Below, piece after piece: positions 1-10,551 of a stretch of DNA of 64,000 nt (the stretch's first letter is position 1; each line of letters starts with the position of its first letter). The stretch covers positions 906,137 to 970,136 of the forward strand of contig NZ_SHKM01000001.1 in assembly GCF_004217225.1 (NCBI RefSeq). Direction: 5' to 3'. Source of the DNA: Azospira oryzae. GTDB lineage: Bacteria > Pseudomonadota > Gammaproteobacteria > Burkholderiales > Rhodocyclaceae. A program made the position numbers and the translations under genes. The notes below the pieces were generated by a model. The model was given only the letters and a program-made list of their open reading frames with translations, did not search any database and had not been told where the DNA came from.

Positions 1-202
1 CCGCCCCCGCCCCCCGACGGCTCCGTTGTGGCGCGCCTAAGCTGCCGCCACCTGCAGGTGCAGCCCTACACCGTCATCTCCAGCGCTTCAAGTACGGATA
101 TCCCCGCTCCGGCGGGGCTGCGGCGGGGCGTAGAATTCAAGCCTTCGCCGCCGTCCCTGCCGGCGCCGGGCCGCCCCGGAACCCGGCTTCCACTCGCTGA
201 CC
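1..202. other. Unassigned left edge
   Basis: GC-rich stretch upstream of the first gene. Short open frames exist on both strands, but none has a recognisable domain or a convincing ribosome site. It may hold the promoter of the MFS gene. I see no clear -35/-10 pair. Confidence 0.4.
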
Positions 203-1423
203 ATGACCCCCACGTCTTCCACCGCTGCAGCCGCCGATAGCGGAGGGCTGCAAGCCGGCACCCCCGCCTTCCGTCGCGCCAACCTGGCCCTGGCCACCGG
301 CGGCTTCACCTGCTTCGCCCTACTCTACGGCACCCAGCCGGTGCTGCCCCAGCTCACCCACGAGTTCGGCATCTCTCCGGCCAGCGCCAGTTTCAGCGTC
401 GCCGCCGGCACCCTTTCCATGGCCCTGCTGCTCATCCCCTTGAGCCTCATCGCCGACCGCTATGGCCGGGAGCGGCTGATGCGCCTGGGGCTGCTGGGGG
501 CCGCCCTGTTCGCCTGCGCCTCTGCCTTCATGCCGGACTTCCACCTGCTGGTGCTGTGCCGGGCCCTGCTGGGCGCCTGCATCGCCGGGGTGCCCGCCGC
601 CGCCATGGCCTACCTGGGGGAAGAGATCGCCCCCAACGCCCGGGGCCGGGCCATGGGCCTCTACATCGCCGCCAACGCCCTGGGCGGCATGTCCGGGCGC
701 TTTCTCTCGGCCCTGGTGACGGGCTGGTGGGACTGGCGCCACGGCCTGGGAGCCCTGGGCCTGCTGGGGCTATTGGCGGCCTTCGCCTTCTGGCGCCTGC
801 TGCCGCCGGCCCGGCACTTCAGGCCCCGCTCCCTGGAGCCCCGCCTGCTGCTGGCGGACGTGGGCCGCATCTACGCCGACCCGGGCCTGCCCTGGCTGTT
901 CGTCACCGCCTTCCTCATCATGGGCAGCTTCGTCGGCATCTACAACTACCTGGGCTTCCGCCTCAGCCTGCCGCCCTACGGCCTGGGCCCGGCGGCCATC
1001 GGCGCCATCTTCCTGCTCTACGCCGTGGGCAGCGCCTCCTCGGCCCTGGCCGGCCACCTGGCGGACCGCATCGGACGCAGCCGCATCGTGCTGCTGATGA
1101 GCCTGACCATGGCCGCCGGCATCGGCCTCACCCTGGCCGCCGCCCTGCCCCTGATCATCCTCGGCCTGGCCGTGTTCACCTTCGGCTATTTCGCCGTGCA
1201 TGCGGTGGCCAGCGGCTGGGTGGGACGCCGGGCCGGGCCGCGGCGGGGGCTGGTATCGGCCCTGTACCTGTCCAGCTACTACCTGGGCGGCAGCGTCATC
1301 GGCAGCGCCACGGGCTGGCCCTGGATCCACGGCGGCTGGCCGGGAGTGGTGGCCACCCTGCTGGCCTGCGTGGCGGTGGTGCTGGGCATCGCCCTCTCCC
1401 TGCGGCGCCTGGGAGACGGCTGA
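203..1423 (+). CDS. MFS transporter, YnfM-like exporter family
   Basis: Predicted 406-residue inner-membrane major facilitator with about 12 hydrophobic segments. After a roughly 25-residue cytoplasmic leader comes a first helix ending in YGTQPVLPQL. The loop 2-3 motif A reads DRYGRERL, and a second copy, DRIGRSRI, follows the sixth helix, as expected for a 6+6 MFS fold. The length and the TQPVLP segment fit the YnfM/AraJ-like drug or metabolite exporters. Substrate cannot be told. The start has no strong ribosome site, so a slightly later start is possible. The gene converges on the peptide transporter operon, and a palindromic repeat lies between them. Confidence 0.85.
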   Translation: MTPTSSTAAAADSGGLQAGTPAFRRANLALATGGFTCFALLYGTQPVLPQLTHEFGISPASASFSVAAGTLSMALLLIPLSLIADRYGRERLMRLGLLGAALFACASAFMPDFHLLVLCRALLGACIAGVPAAAMAYLGEEIAPNARGRAMGLYIAANALGGMSGRFLSALVTGWWDWRHGLGALGLLGLLAAFAFWRLLPPARHFRPRSLEPRLLLADVGRIYADPGLPWLFVTAFLIMGSFVGIYNYLGFRLSLPPYGLGPAAIGAIFLLYAVGSASSALAGHLADRIGRSRIVLLMSLTMAAGIGLTLAAALPLIILGLAVFTFGYFAVHAVASGWVGRRAGPRRGLVSALYLSSYYLGGSVIGSATGWPWIHGGWPGVVATLLACVAVVLGIALSLRRLGDG

Positions 1424-1449
1424 GGAACCCGGAAAACACCCAGGCCCCA

Positions 1450-1510
1450 AAGGCAGAAGGGACGCCACTTTCCACCATGGCACGGTGGAGAATGGCGTCC
1501 CTTCTGCCTT
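1450..1510. repeat. Palindromic intergenic repeat, copy A
   Basis: Perfect 18-bp arms, AAGGCAGAAGGGACGCCA at 1450-1467 and its complement at 1493-1510, enclose a second 6-bp stem (TCCACC/GGTGGA) around a 7-base loop. It lies between the convergent MFS and yejF genes. The same core, AGAAGGGACGCC, recurs near 23,640 and, with one change in the left arm, near 63,760. It resembles a REP-type element. The T-run after the right arm is poor, so a terminator role is possible but not obvious. Confidence 0.8.
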
Positions 1511-1531
1511 GCCGGGGTGCTTGTTTTGCGG

Positions 1532-3543
<2,012 letters not shown>

Positions 3544-3544
<1 letters not shown>

Positions 3545-4992
3545 CAGGCGGCCCTCGGATCGAAAGCGTCCCGCACCACGTCGGCGAAGAGGTTGGCGGC
3601 CAGGACCAGGATGAACATGAAAACGAAGGCGGCGGCCAGGGACCACCACACCATGGGCTCCCGGGCCAGTTCCATGCGGGCGTTGTTGATCATGGTGCCG
3701 AAGCTGATCATGGTCGGGTCCACGCCGATGCCGACGTAGGAGAGCACGGCCTCGGCCAGCACCAGCCCGGAGAAATCCATGACCAGGGCGATCAGCACGA
3801 TGTGCATGACGTTGGGCAGGATGTGACGCAGCAGGATGCGCCAGGAGGAAACGCCGAAGGCCTGGGCCGCCTGGATGTATTCGAGCTGGGACAGCTTCAG
3901 GGTCTCGCCCCGCAGCAGGCGGGCCAGGCCGGTCCAGCTGGTCATGCCGAGGATGAAGCAGAGGGCCAAGAGGCGCAGGTCGGCCCGCTCGGCGGCGGTG
4001 GCGAACCACTCCGGATGGGTGTCGATCACCACCTGCATCATCAGCACGGCGGCGGCGATGAGCAGCACCCCGGGAATGGAACTCAAGGTGGTGTAGAGAT
4101 ACTGGATCAGGTCGTCCACCCAGCCGCGGAAATAGCCGGCGGCGATGCCCAGCAACACCCCCACCGGCAGGGTCACCAGGGTGGTGACGAGGCCGATGAC
4201 CAGGGCGGTGCGGATGCTCTTGAGGATCTGGTAGAGCACGTCCTGGCCCACCTTGTCGGTGCCCAGCACATGGTATTCCGGCGCCAGGGCCAGCAGGGGC
4301 GTGAGCAGCAGGAAGAGCCCGGCCAGGGTCAGCAGCAGGGCATCCCAGGCCGGCGCCGTGCTGGTGGGCGGCCGCCGCCACAGTTCCCGCCAGGACTGCC
4401 GGAAGGAACACTGCCGGCGCCGGGCCAGACGGCCGGCGAGAAAAATCGCCAGGGCCGCCCACAGCAGGATCGCCAGACCGTACCCCTGCAGCAGGCGCCG
4501 GGCCACGTCGCCGGCCCAGGCGGATTCCTCCGACCCCAGGTGGGCGCCGCCGAACTTGAGGCGGGGAAAGTCCCGCTGCTGCACCAGGCTGCCGTCGGGC
4601 TGGCGGACTTCCTGCATTTCCTTGGCGTAGGCCCGGGTGGCCAGGGGCGCCGAATAGGTCTTTTCCACCTGGGTGCGCAGGGGCGTCAGGAGGGCGTCCA
4701 GGAGCGAGAGGACTTCGACCCCGTAGGCCGGTGCCGCCCCGGCGCCGCTACCCTGGCCGTTCTGCGGGGCATCGGCCAGGCGGGGCCGGTAATGGGCGGA
4801 GTCCAGCAACCCCACCGCCACGAACAGCGCCAGTACTGCCAGAGAGGCCATGCCGGTACGGCTGTGCAGCACCCGGCCCCAGGCGGCGCCCAGGGGCGGC
4901 GTGCGGGCCACGCCCCAGGCCAGCAGGCCCAGGGCCGCCACCAGCAGCCAGATGACCAGGTCGGACCAGAGGAAGACGGGAAGGAAGGCCAT
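3544..4992 (-). CDS. yejE: Peptide ABC importer permease (YejE/DppC type)
   Basis: 482-residue inner-membrane permease. The C-terminal 290 or so residues form the usual DppC-like domain, including the ATPase-coupling loop (residues around EYIQAAQAFGVSSWRILLRHILPN). E. coli YejE is about 340 residues. The extra N-terminal part carries two or three more hydrophobic helices and a polar stretch of about 90 residues containing a GQGSGAGAAP linker, so it may form a periplasmic domain. It follows yejB with one base between stop and start, and overlaps yejF by ATGA, so the three genes are translationally coupled. The substrate is probably a short peptide, by family. Confidence 0.9.
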
Positions 4993-4993
4993 G

Positions 4994-5971
4994 TCAGTCG
5001 AAGCGAATCCGCGGGTCCACCAGGGTGTAGGAAATGTCGGTCAGGATCAGGCCGGCGATGTACAGCACGGAGCCGATGAAGACCATGGAGCGGACCACGG
5101 CGAAGTCCTGGGCGTTGATGGCGTCGATGGTGTAGCTGCCCAGGCCGGGAATGCCGAAGAAGGATTCGGTGAGCAGGGAGCCCATGAAGAGCAGGGGAAT
5201 CACCACCACCACCCCGGTGAGGATGGGGATCATGGCGTTGCGCAGCACGTGGCGGAACATCACGACGCTTTCCGAGAGGCCCTTGGCCCGGGCGGTGCGC
5301 ACGTAGTCCTTGCCCATTTCCTCGAGGAAGATGGTGCGGTACCAGCGGGCGCTGCTGCCGATGCCGGCGACGACGCCGATGGCCACCGGCAGGAGCAGGA
5401 ATTTCCAGGCGTCCAGGCCCTCCACGTAACCGGAGATGGGCACCAGCCGCCACACCTTGGAGATGAGCCACTGGCCGCCGATGATGTAGAACAGGCCGGA
5501 GATGGACATCATGGCGACGCAGGCGACGACGCCCCAGAAATCCAGGGCCGTGGCGCGGAAAAAGGCCAGCAGCAGGGCCAGGGAAACGGTCACCAGCAGG
5601 CCCAGGATGAAGGTGGGGATGGCGATGGCCAGGGAGGGCCCCATGCGGGTGCGGATTTCGGTGGCGATGTCGCGGCCGTCCTCCGCCGCGCCGAAGTCGC
5701 CGACGAAGAGCCGGGCCGACTTGGTGAAGAAAATGGTACGGGTCGCCTTTTCCAGGCCGGCGGCCTCGCCGTTCCAGAAGAGGGGGGCATCGTAGCCCCG
5801 CTCCGCCTTCCACTTGGCGATGGCTTCCGGGGTCACCCGTTTCACGCCCAGCTGCATGCGTGCCATGTCGTCCGGCGTATTGACGACGAAGAAGAGGGCG
5901 AAGGTGAGCAGGTTCACCCCGATGAGAATGGGGATGGCGTAGAGGAGGCGACGCAGGAGGTAGGCAAGCAT
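4994..5971 (-). CDS. yejB: Peptide ABC importer permease (YejB/DppB type)
   Basis: 325-residue permease, first gene of the importer operon. The N-terminus MLAYLLRRLLYAIPILIGVN is the classic DppB/YejB first helix. The EAA loop is visible around DYVRTARAKGLSESVVMFRHVLRNA. The chosen ATG places the protein right at the first helix. A longer reading upstream adds 75 residues unlike any permease. No YejA-like substrate-binding protein lies next to it: the neighbouring gene is a divergent flavoprotein. The binding protein must be encoded elsewhere, or the importer uses a shared one. Confidence 0.92.
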   Translation of the reverse strand: MLAYLLRRLLYAIPILIGVNLLTFALFFVVNTPDDMARMQLGVKRVTPEAIAKWKAERGYDAPLFWNGEAAGLEKATRTIFFTKSARLFVGDFGAAEDGRDIATEIRTRMGPSLAIAIPTFILGLLVTVSLALLLAFFRATALDFWGVVACVAMMSISGLFYIIGGQWLISKVWRLVPISGYVEGLDAWKFLLLPVAIGVVAGIGSSARWYRTIFLEEMGKDYVRTARAKGLSESVVMFRHVLRNAMIPILTGVVVVIPLLFMGSLLTESFFGIPGLGSYTIDAINAQDFAVVRSMVFIGSVLYIAGLILTDISYTLVDPRIRFD

Positions 5972-6020
5972 GACCCCGCGACTATACCAAGGCCGCCCCG
6001 CCCCTGACCACCAAAGCGCT

Positions 6021-6049
6021 TTGCCCGGACCCGGCGCCGGCCCTAGAAT
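6021..6049 (+). promoter_or_regulatory. Sigma-70-like promoter for the flavoprotein gene
   Basis: TTGCCC at 6021-6026 and TAGAAT at 6044-6049 are separated by 17 bp, the optimal spacing. The predicted start of transcription is about 36 bases before the ATG at 6093. Confidence 0.55.
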
Positions 6050-6092
6050 GGCGGCCGGTTTGCCTTCTTTTGCTCCTGCCCGAGTCCAGCCC

Positions 6093-7361
6093 ATGACCCC
6101 CATGCCCTCCCCTCCTCCCCACGTCGCCGTCATCGGCGGCGGCCCGGCCGGGCTCATGGCGGCGGAAGTGCTGGCCCGGGACGGCGCCCAGGTCACCGTC
6201 TACGAGGCCATGCCCTCGGTGGGACGCAAGTTCCTCATGGCCGGCAAGGGCGGCATGAACATCACCCACAGCGAGGACTTCGCCGCCTTCCAGGAACGCT
6301 ACGGCAGCGCCCGGGAACGGCTGGCGCCCCTGCTGCAGGAATTCGGCCCGGAGGCCCTGCGGGCCTGGATCCACGGCCTGGGCGTCGACACCTTCGTCGG
6401 CACCTCGGGCCGGGTCTTCCCCACCGAGATGAAGGCGGCGCCCCTGCTGCGGGCCTGGCTGCACCGGCTGCGCCAGGACGGCGTCGCCTTCCAGGTGCGG
6501 CACCGCTGGCTCGGCTGGAGCGCCGACGGCGCCCTGCGCTTTGCCACGCCGGCAGGGGAAATTGAAGTAAAGCCCGCCGCCACGGTGCTGGCCCTGGGCG
6601 GCGGCAGCTGGGCCAAGCTGGGCTCGGACGGCGCCTGGGTGCCCACCCTGACCCGGGCCGGCATCGCCGTGGCGCCCCTGCGGCCGGCCAACTGCGGCTT
6701 CGACGCCGCCTGGAGCCCCCATTTCCGGGAGCACTTCGCCGGCCAGCCGGTGAAGCCGGTGGTGGCCGCCTGCAGCGGCCCCGACGGCCGGGCCTGGCGC
6801 CGCCAGGGGGAATTCGTGGTCAGTGCCGACGGCGTCGAAGGCGGCCTCATCTACGCCCTCTCCGCCCCCCTGCGGGACCTCATCGAGCGGGACGGCAGCG
6901 CCACCCTGAGCCTGGACCTGCTGCCCGGCCACAGCGCCGAGCGGGTGCTGGCCGAGGTGCGCCATCCCCGGGGCTCCCGTTCCCTCTCCAGCCACCTGCA
7001 AAGCCGCCTGGGCCTGAAGGGGGTGAAGATGGGCCTGCTGCGGGAATGCCTGGACAAGGAGCGCTTCCAGGACGAGACCGCCCTGACCGCCGCCATCAAG
7101 GCCCTGCCCCTGCGGCTGGTGGCTCCCCGTCCCCTGGACGAAGCCATCAGCAGCGCCGGCGGCGTGCGCCTGGAGGAGCTGGACGAGCAGCTCATGCTGC
7201 GGCAGCGGCCCGGCCTCTTCTGCGCCGGCGAAATGCTGGACTGGGAGGCGCCCACCGGCGGCTATCTGCTCACCGCCTGCTTCTGCACCGGCCGAAAAGC
7301 TGGCATGGGAGCCGGGCAATGGTTAAAGTTGAGGCAACGGGCGGCCAGCACAACAACATAA
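6093..7361 (+). CDS. FAD-dependent flavoprotein, TIGR03862 (PP_4765) family
   Basis: 422-residue predicted flavin oxidoreductase of the HI0933/YhiN-like class. The N-terminal dinucleotide-binding motif VAVIGGGPAGLMAAE binds FAD. GKGGMNITHSEDF is typical of this class, as is the C-terminal CAGEMLDWEAPTGGYLL, which closes over the cofactor. The biochemical role is not established for this family. It has its own promoter and runs divergently from yejB. A start nine bases later (6102) is equally possible. The degenerate GGDEF gene follows 82 bp downstream on the same strand. Confidence 0.85.
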   Translation: MTPMPSPPPHVAVIGGGPAGLMAAEVLARDGAQVTVYEAMPSVGRKFLMAGKGGMNITHSEDFAAFQERYGSARERLAPLLQEFGPEALRAWIHGLGVDTFVGTSGRVFPTEMKAAPLLRAWLHRLRQDGVAFQVRHRWLGWSADGALRFATPAGEIEVKPAATVLALGGGSWAKLGSDGAWVPTLTRAGIAVAPLRPANCGFDAAWSPHFREHFAGQPVKPVVAACSGPDGRAWRRQGEFVVSADGVEGGLIYALSAPLRDLIERDGSATLSLDLLPGHSAERVLAEVRHPRGSRSLSSHLQSRLGLKGVKMGLLRECLDKERFQDETALTAAIKALPLRLVAPRPLDEAISSAGGVRLEELDEQLMLRQRPGLFCAGEMLDWEAPTGGYLLTACFCTGRKAGMGAGQWLKLRQRAASTTT

Positions 7362-7443
7362 GGGCCGCCCCAACGCCAGACGCCGCTCCCGGCCGCCCCT
7401 GCGCCATTCCCGGGAGTCTCCCGTCGCCATCAAGGAGGGACTT

Positions 7444-7929
7444 ATGCTGCACGAAGATGTCGAACAGTTCGGGAATTTCCTGTTCACCCTGGAATGGCTG
7501 CTGGAAGTCTCCGCCCGCTACGACAGCAATATCCACTTCCACCTGGTGCATGTCGACTTCGGCTCCCCCCACATCCTGGGCGAGACCTACGGCGCCCAGG
7601 CAGCCAGCCTCAAGCTGCACGAAGTCCAGGACGCCCTCGGCCAGACCCTGCGCAAGACCGACCTGGTGGCCCGGCACGGCGTCGATTTCTGGATCATCAT
7701 GCCCAGCGACCCCAGCATCGACCCCCTCTCCACCCGCCTGCGGGAGATCATCGAGGTCGCCTCCCAGTGCGGCCTGGAGATCGTGGGCCGGGACATTTCC
7801 TTCTTCTCCCTGAAACAGGGCCATCCGGAACTGGGCCTCAACTGTTCCGGCATGGATTTTCTCGCCTACCTCAAACACAACCACAGCCGCCTGGCCCTGC
7901 ACGAGCTGGAATTGCCGGCCCAGAACTGA
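7444..7929 (+). CDS. Stand-alone degenerate GGDEF domain with retained I-site
   Basis: 161-residue soluble protein that aligns by eye over most of its length with a diguanylate cyclase domain. LVHVDFGSPHILGETYGAQA (34-53) stands where cyclases have the DxDxFKxxND segment. LRKTDLVARHGVDFW (69-83) stands where they have RxxD-N5-GGDEF. The active-site signature is thus GVDFW instead of GGDEF, and catalysis is very unlikely. The inhibitory-site RxxD (R70-K-T-D73) is intact and correctly spaced, so the protein may bind c-di-GMP as an effector. There is no signal peptide, receiver or membrane helix. An AAGGAGG ribosome site precedes the ATG. It converges on an intact diguanylate cyclase across a shared terminator. 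Confidence 0.75.
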   Translation: MLHEDVEQFGNFLFTLEWLLEVSARYDSNIHFHLVHVDFGSPHILGETYGAQAASLKLHEVQDALGQTLRKTDLVARHGVDFWIIMPSDPSIDPLSTRLREIIEVASQCGLEIVGRDISFFSLKQGHPELGLNCSGMDFLAYLKHNHSRLALHELELPAQN

Positions 7930-7955
7930 AAAAGGGCGCCGCCGGCGCCCTTTTT
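7929..7955. terminator. Bidirectional intrinsic terminator
   Basis: Perfect 12-bp stem AAAAAGGGCGCC/GGCGCCCTTTTT with a 3-base loop, flanked by A- and T-runs. It serves both the degenerate GGDEF gene (plus) and the diguanylate cyclase gene (minus). Confidence 0.9.
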
Positions 7956-7971
7956 CTTCCGCCCCTCCGCT

Positions 7972-9588
7972 TCAGGTGGTGGCGATCACGTAGCGGCCGC
8001 GGCCGCTTTCCTTGGCCCGGTACATGGCCTGGTCCGCCTGCAGCAACAGGGTATTGGCGGCGCTCTCGCCGTCACCCAGGGCGATACCGATGGAAACCCC
8101 GAGACGGCAGCTCTGATCCTGGACCGGGAACGGCTCCGCCAGAGCTTCGATGCACTTGGCGGCGACCCGGGCCGCGGCCTGCTCCGCCTGGCTATCCAGA
8201 TCGCCCATGAGGATGACGAATTCGTCGCCGCCGACCCGGGCCAGGGTGTCGCTGGCCCGCACGCAGCCGCTGAGGCGGCCGGCCACCAGGCGCAGCACCT
8301 CGTCCCCGGCCTCGTGACCCAGGCTGTCGTTGATCGGCTTGAAGCCGTCCAGGTCGAGGAACAGCAGGGCGATGCGGCTGCCCTTGCGCTGGGCCAGGAC
8401 CCGGGCCTGGCTCAGGCGGTCGGCCAGCAGCATGCGGTTGGGCAGGCCGGTGAGGGCGTCGTGGTGCGCCGCCTGGGCCAGGGCCGCCTGGCTCTCGCTG
8501 AGCTTGCGCAGGAGCCGGTTGAAGGCGGCGGTGAGATGGCCCACCTCGTCGTTGCGCAGCACCGGCAGGGGTTCCAGGGGGCACTCGCCGCGGGTCATGC
8601 GGTCGGCGTGCTCCGCCGTGCGCCGCAGGGGGCGGAAGACGTGGGCCAGGCCCAGGGAAGCCAGCACCAGGAAGACCAGGGACACCACCACGCTGTTGCG
8701 CAGGATGTACTGCTGCACCCGGGTCACCGGCTCGAAGGCTTCCGCGGTGGGCAGGCGGGCCACCACGAACCACTCGGCGCTGGGCACGGAGACGATGGCC
8801 ACCGCCTCTTCCACGCCCTTGGCGTTGACGGTGATGCCGGTGCCCCGGTAGCCGGCCATGGCCCGGTCGTGCAGGGGATTGACGCCGGCCGGCGGCGTCG
8901 GCTTGAGCACCAGTTCCGGCTCGGTGGCGGCGACGAAGACCCGGTCCCGCGGAGAAATGAGGAGGAAGCCGCCGCTGCGGCCGATCCGGCTCTGCAGCAG
9001 CAGGTTGAGGAAGCCCGGGGTGGCCAGGGGCGTCAGGCCCACCAGGGCCGCCTGCACCCGGCCCTGCTCGTCCCGCACCGGGGCCGCCATGGGCAGCACC
9101 GGCTCCCGGTCCAGCCAGTCCGGCGCCGGCCGGCCCAGGCTGGCTTCGCCGGCCAGGGCGGCCTGCACATATTCCCGATCCGCCAGGTTGATCCTGGCCT
9201 GCAAGGGCCGCTCGGGGAAATCGGCCAGGATGGCACCCCGGGAATCCACCAGCAGCAGCCCCTGGTTGAACAGGGGATGCAGTTCATGCCGCTCCTGCAG
9301 CCAGGCCCGCAACTGCCGGGGCTGGCCCAGCAACTGCCGCGGCAGGCTGGCCGCCAGGCGCTGCAGCAGGTCGCGCCGCTCGACCAGCTTGCTGTCCACG
9401 TCCCGGGCCACATAGCTGGCCAGGGCCTGCTGCTGGGACGCCACCACCTTGTCCAGATCCTCGCGCAGGAACTGGCTGAGGATGAAATAGCGGGCCGTCG
9501 TGCCGACGACCACGATCCCCAGCCCCAGGAGCAGGATGCGCAGGATGATGCTGTGGGAAAGCTGGCGCAGTCTCATGGTGCCCATCAT
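7972..9588 (-). CDS. Membrane diguanylate cyclase with periplasmic Cache-like sensor
   Basis: 538 residues that should make c-di-GMP from two GTP. The order is a membrane helix at about 13-38, a periplasmic double-Cache-like domain at about 45-285, a second helix at about 296-316, a HAMP segment to about 370, then the GGDEF domain. The catalytic motif GGDEF is intact at 453-457. The product-inhibition site RASD is at 444-447, exactly five residues before it. There is no EAL domain. Starts at 9588, 9585 and 9576 are all possible, and none has a strong ribosome site. The gene follows the DMT transporter by about 40 bp. The ligand of the sensor domain is unknown. Confidence 0.9.
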   Translation of the reverse strand: MMGTMRLRQLSHSIILRILLLGLGIVVVGTTARYFILSQFLREDLDKVVASQQQALASYVARDVDSKLVERRDLLQRLAASLPRQLLGQPRQLRAWLQERHELHPLFNQGLLLVDSRGAILADFPERPLQARINLADREYVQAALAGEASLGRPAPDWLDREPVLPMAAPVRDEQGRVQAALVGLTPLATPGFLNLLLQSRIGRSGGFLLISPRDRVFVAATEPELVLKPTPPAGVNPLHDRAMAGYRGTGITVNAKGVEEAVAIVSVPSAEWFVVARLPTAEAFEPVTRVQQYILRNSVVVSLVFLVLASLGLAHVFRPLRRTAEHADRMTRGECPLEPLPVLRNDEVGHLTAAFNRLLRKLSESQAALAQAAHHDALTGLPNRMLLADRLSQARVLAQRKGSRIALLFLDLDGFKPINDSLGHEAGDEVLRLVAGRLSGCVRASDTLARVGGDEFVILMGDLDSQAEQAAARVAAKCIEALAEPFPVQDQSCRLGVSIGIALGDGESAANTLLLQADQAMYRAKESGRGRYVIATT

Positions 9589-9628
9589 AGCGGAAGGCGG
9601 CGGACCGCAATCTGACTTGAAGTCCCCA

Positions 9629-10498
9629 TCAGGCTGCCGCCGCCGCAAAACGGCCGCGTCCCCAGCGGTTCAACCAGAGGGAGACGAGGATGACGCTGCC
9701 GCCCAGAGCGATGCGTTGCAGGTCCGCGTCCCGGTTCCAGATCAGCAGATTGACCACCAGCCCCAGGGGCACGTGCAGCTCGTTCATCACCGCCAGGGTG
9801 CCGCCATCCACCCGGGTGCTGCCCTTGACCCACCAGAACATGCCCAGGGCCGTGGCGAACAGGCCCATCCACAGCAGCACGCCCCACTGTACGGCGGTCG
9901 TGGGCAGCCGGGCCGGATTGCCAAAGATGAGGAAGGACGGCAGGGCCAGCACCAGGGCGCCGAGGAAGAAATGGCCAAAACAGCGGGACAGGGGGAACTG
10001 CAGCGGATAGCGGGCCAGCAGGTGGCGGCACAGCACCTGCCCGGCGGCAAAGGTGGCGTTGGCCAGCTGCAGCAGCAGGAAGCCCGCCAGGTATTCCCCC
10101 GCCACCAGCTGGAAGCGGATCACCACCCCGCCCCCCACCGCCACCAGGGCGGCCACCAGGGCCCAGGGATTGAAGCGCCGGGCCAGGGCGTCGTCGAGCA
10201 TGGTGACGTAGATGGGGGTGAGCACGGTGAACAGCAGTACCTCGGGCACCGTCAGCACGGTGAAGCTGCGGTAGAGGCAGAGGTAGGTGACACCGAACTG
10301 CAGGGCCCCGGCCAGCCACAGCCCGGCCACCAGGCGCCCGGGCAGGCCGCGCCAGCGGGTGAAGGGAATGAACACCAGGGCGGCGATGGCCACCCGCACC
10401 AGCACGGCGAAATCGCTGTCCACCCGCCCCGCCAGGTATTCGCCGATGAGGCTGAAGGAAAAGGCCCAGAGCAGGTTGACGGTGATCAGGTAAGGCAT
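9629..10498 (-). CDS. EamA/DMT-family transporter
   Basis: 289-residue inner-membrane protein with about ten hydrophobic helices in two EamA repeats. It opens with MPYLITVNLLWAFSFSLIGE, a typical first helix for this superfamily. The first repeat ends near LFTVLTPIYVTMLDDAL and the second near NELHVPLGLVVNLLIWN. Relatives carry amino acids or other small metabolites, but no substrate can be assigned. It sits between a histidine kinase gene and a diguanylate cyclase gene on the same strand. It is one of three DMT genes in the window. Confidence 0.85.
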   Translation of the reverse strand: MPYLITVNLLWAFSFSLIGEYLAGRVDSDFAVLVRVAIAALVFIPFTRWRGLPGRLVAGLWLAGALQFGVTYLCLYRSFTVLTVPEVLLFTVLTPIYVTMLDDALARRFNPWALVAALVAVGGGVVIRFQLVAGEYLAGFLLLQLANATFAAGQVLCRHLLARYPLQFPLSRCFGHFFLGALVLALPSFLIFGNPARLPTTAVQWGVLLWMGLFATALGMFWWVKGSTRVDGGTLAVMNELHVPLGLVVNLLIWNRDADLQRIALGGSVILVSLWLNRWGRGRFAAAAA

Positions 10499-10551
10499 GG
10501 GAGAAAACGACGGCCCGGGGCCATCCGGCTAATGGAGGCGGGAGTATGCCA

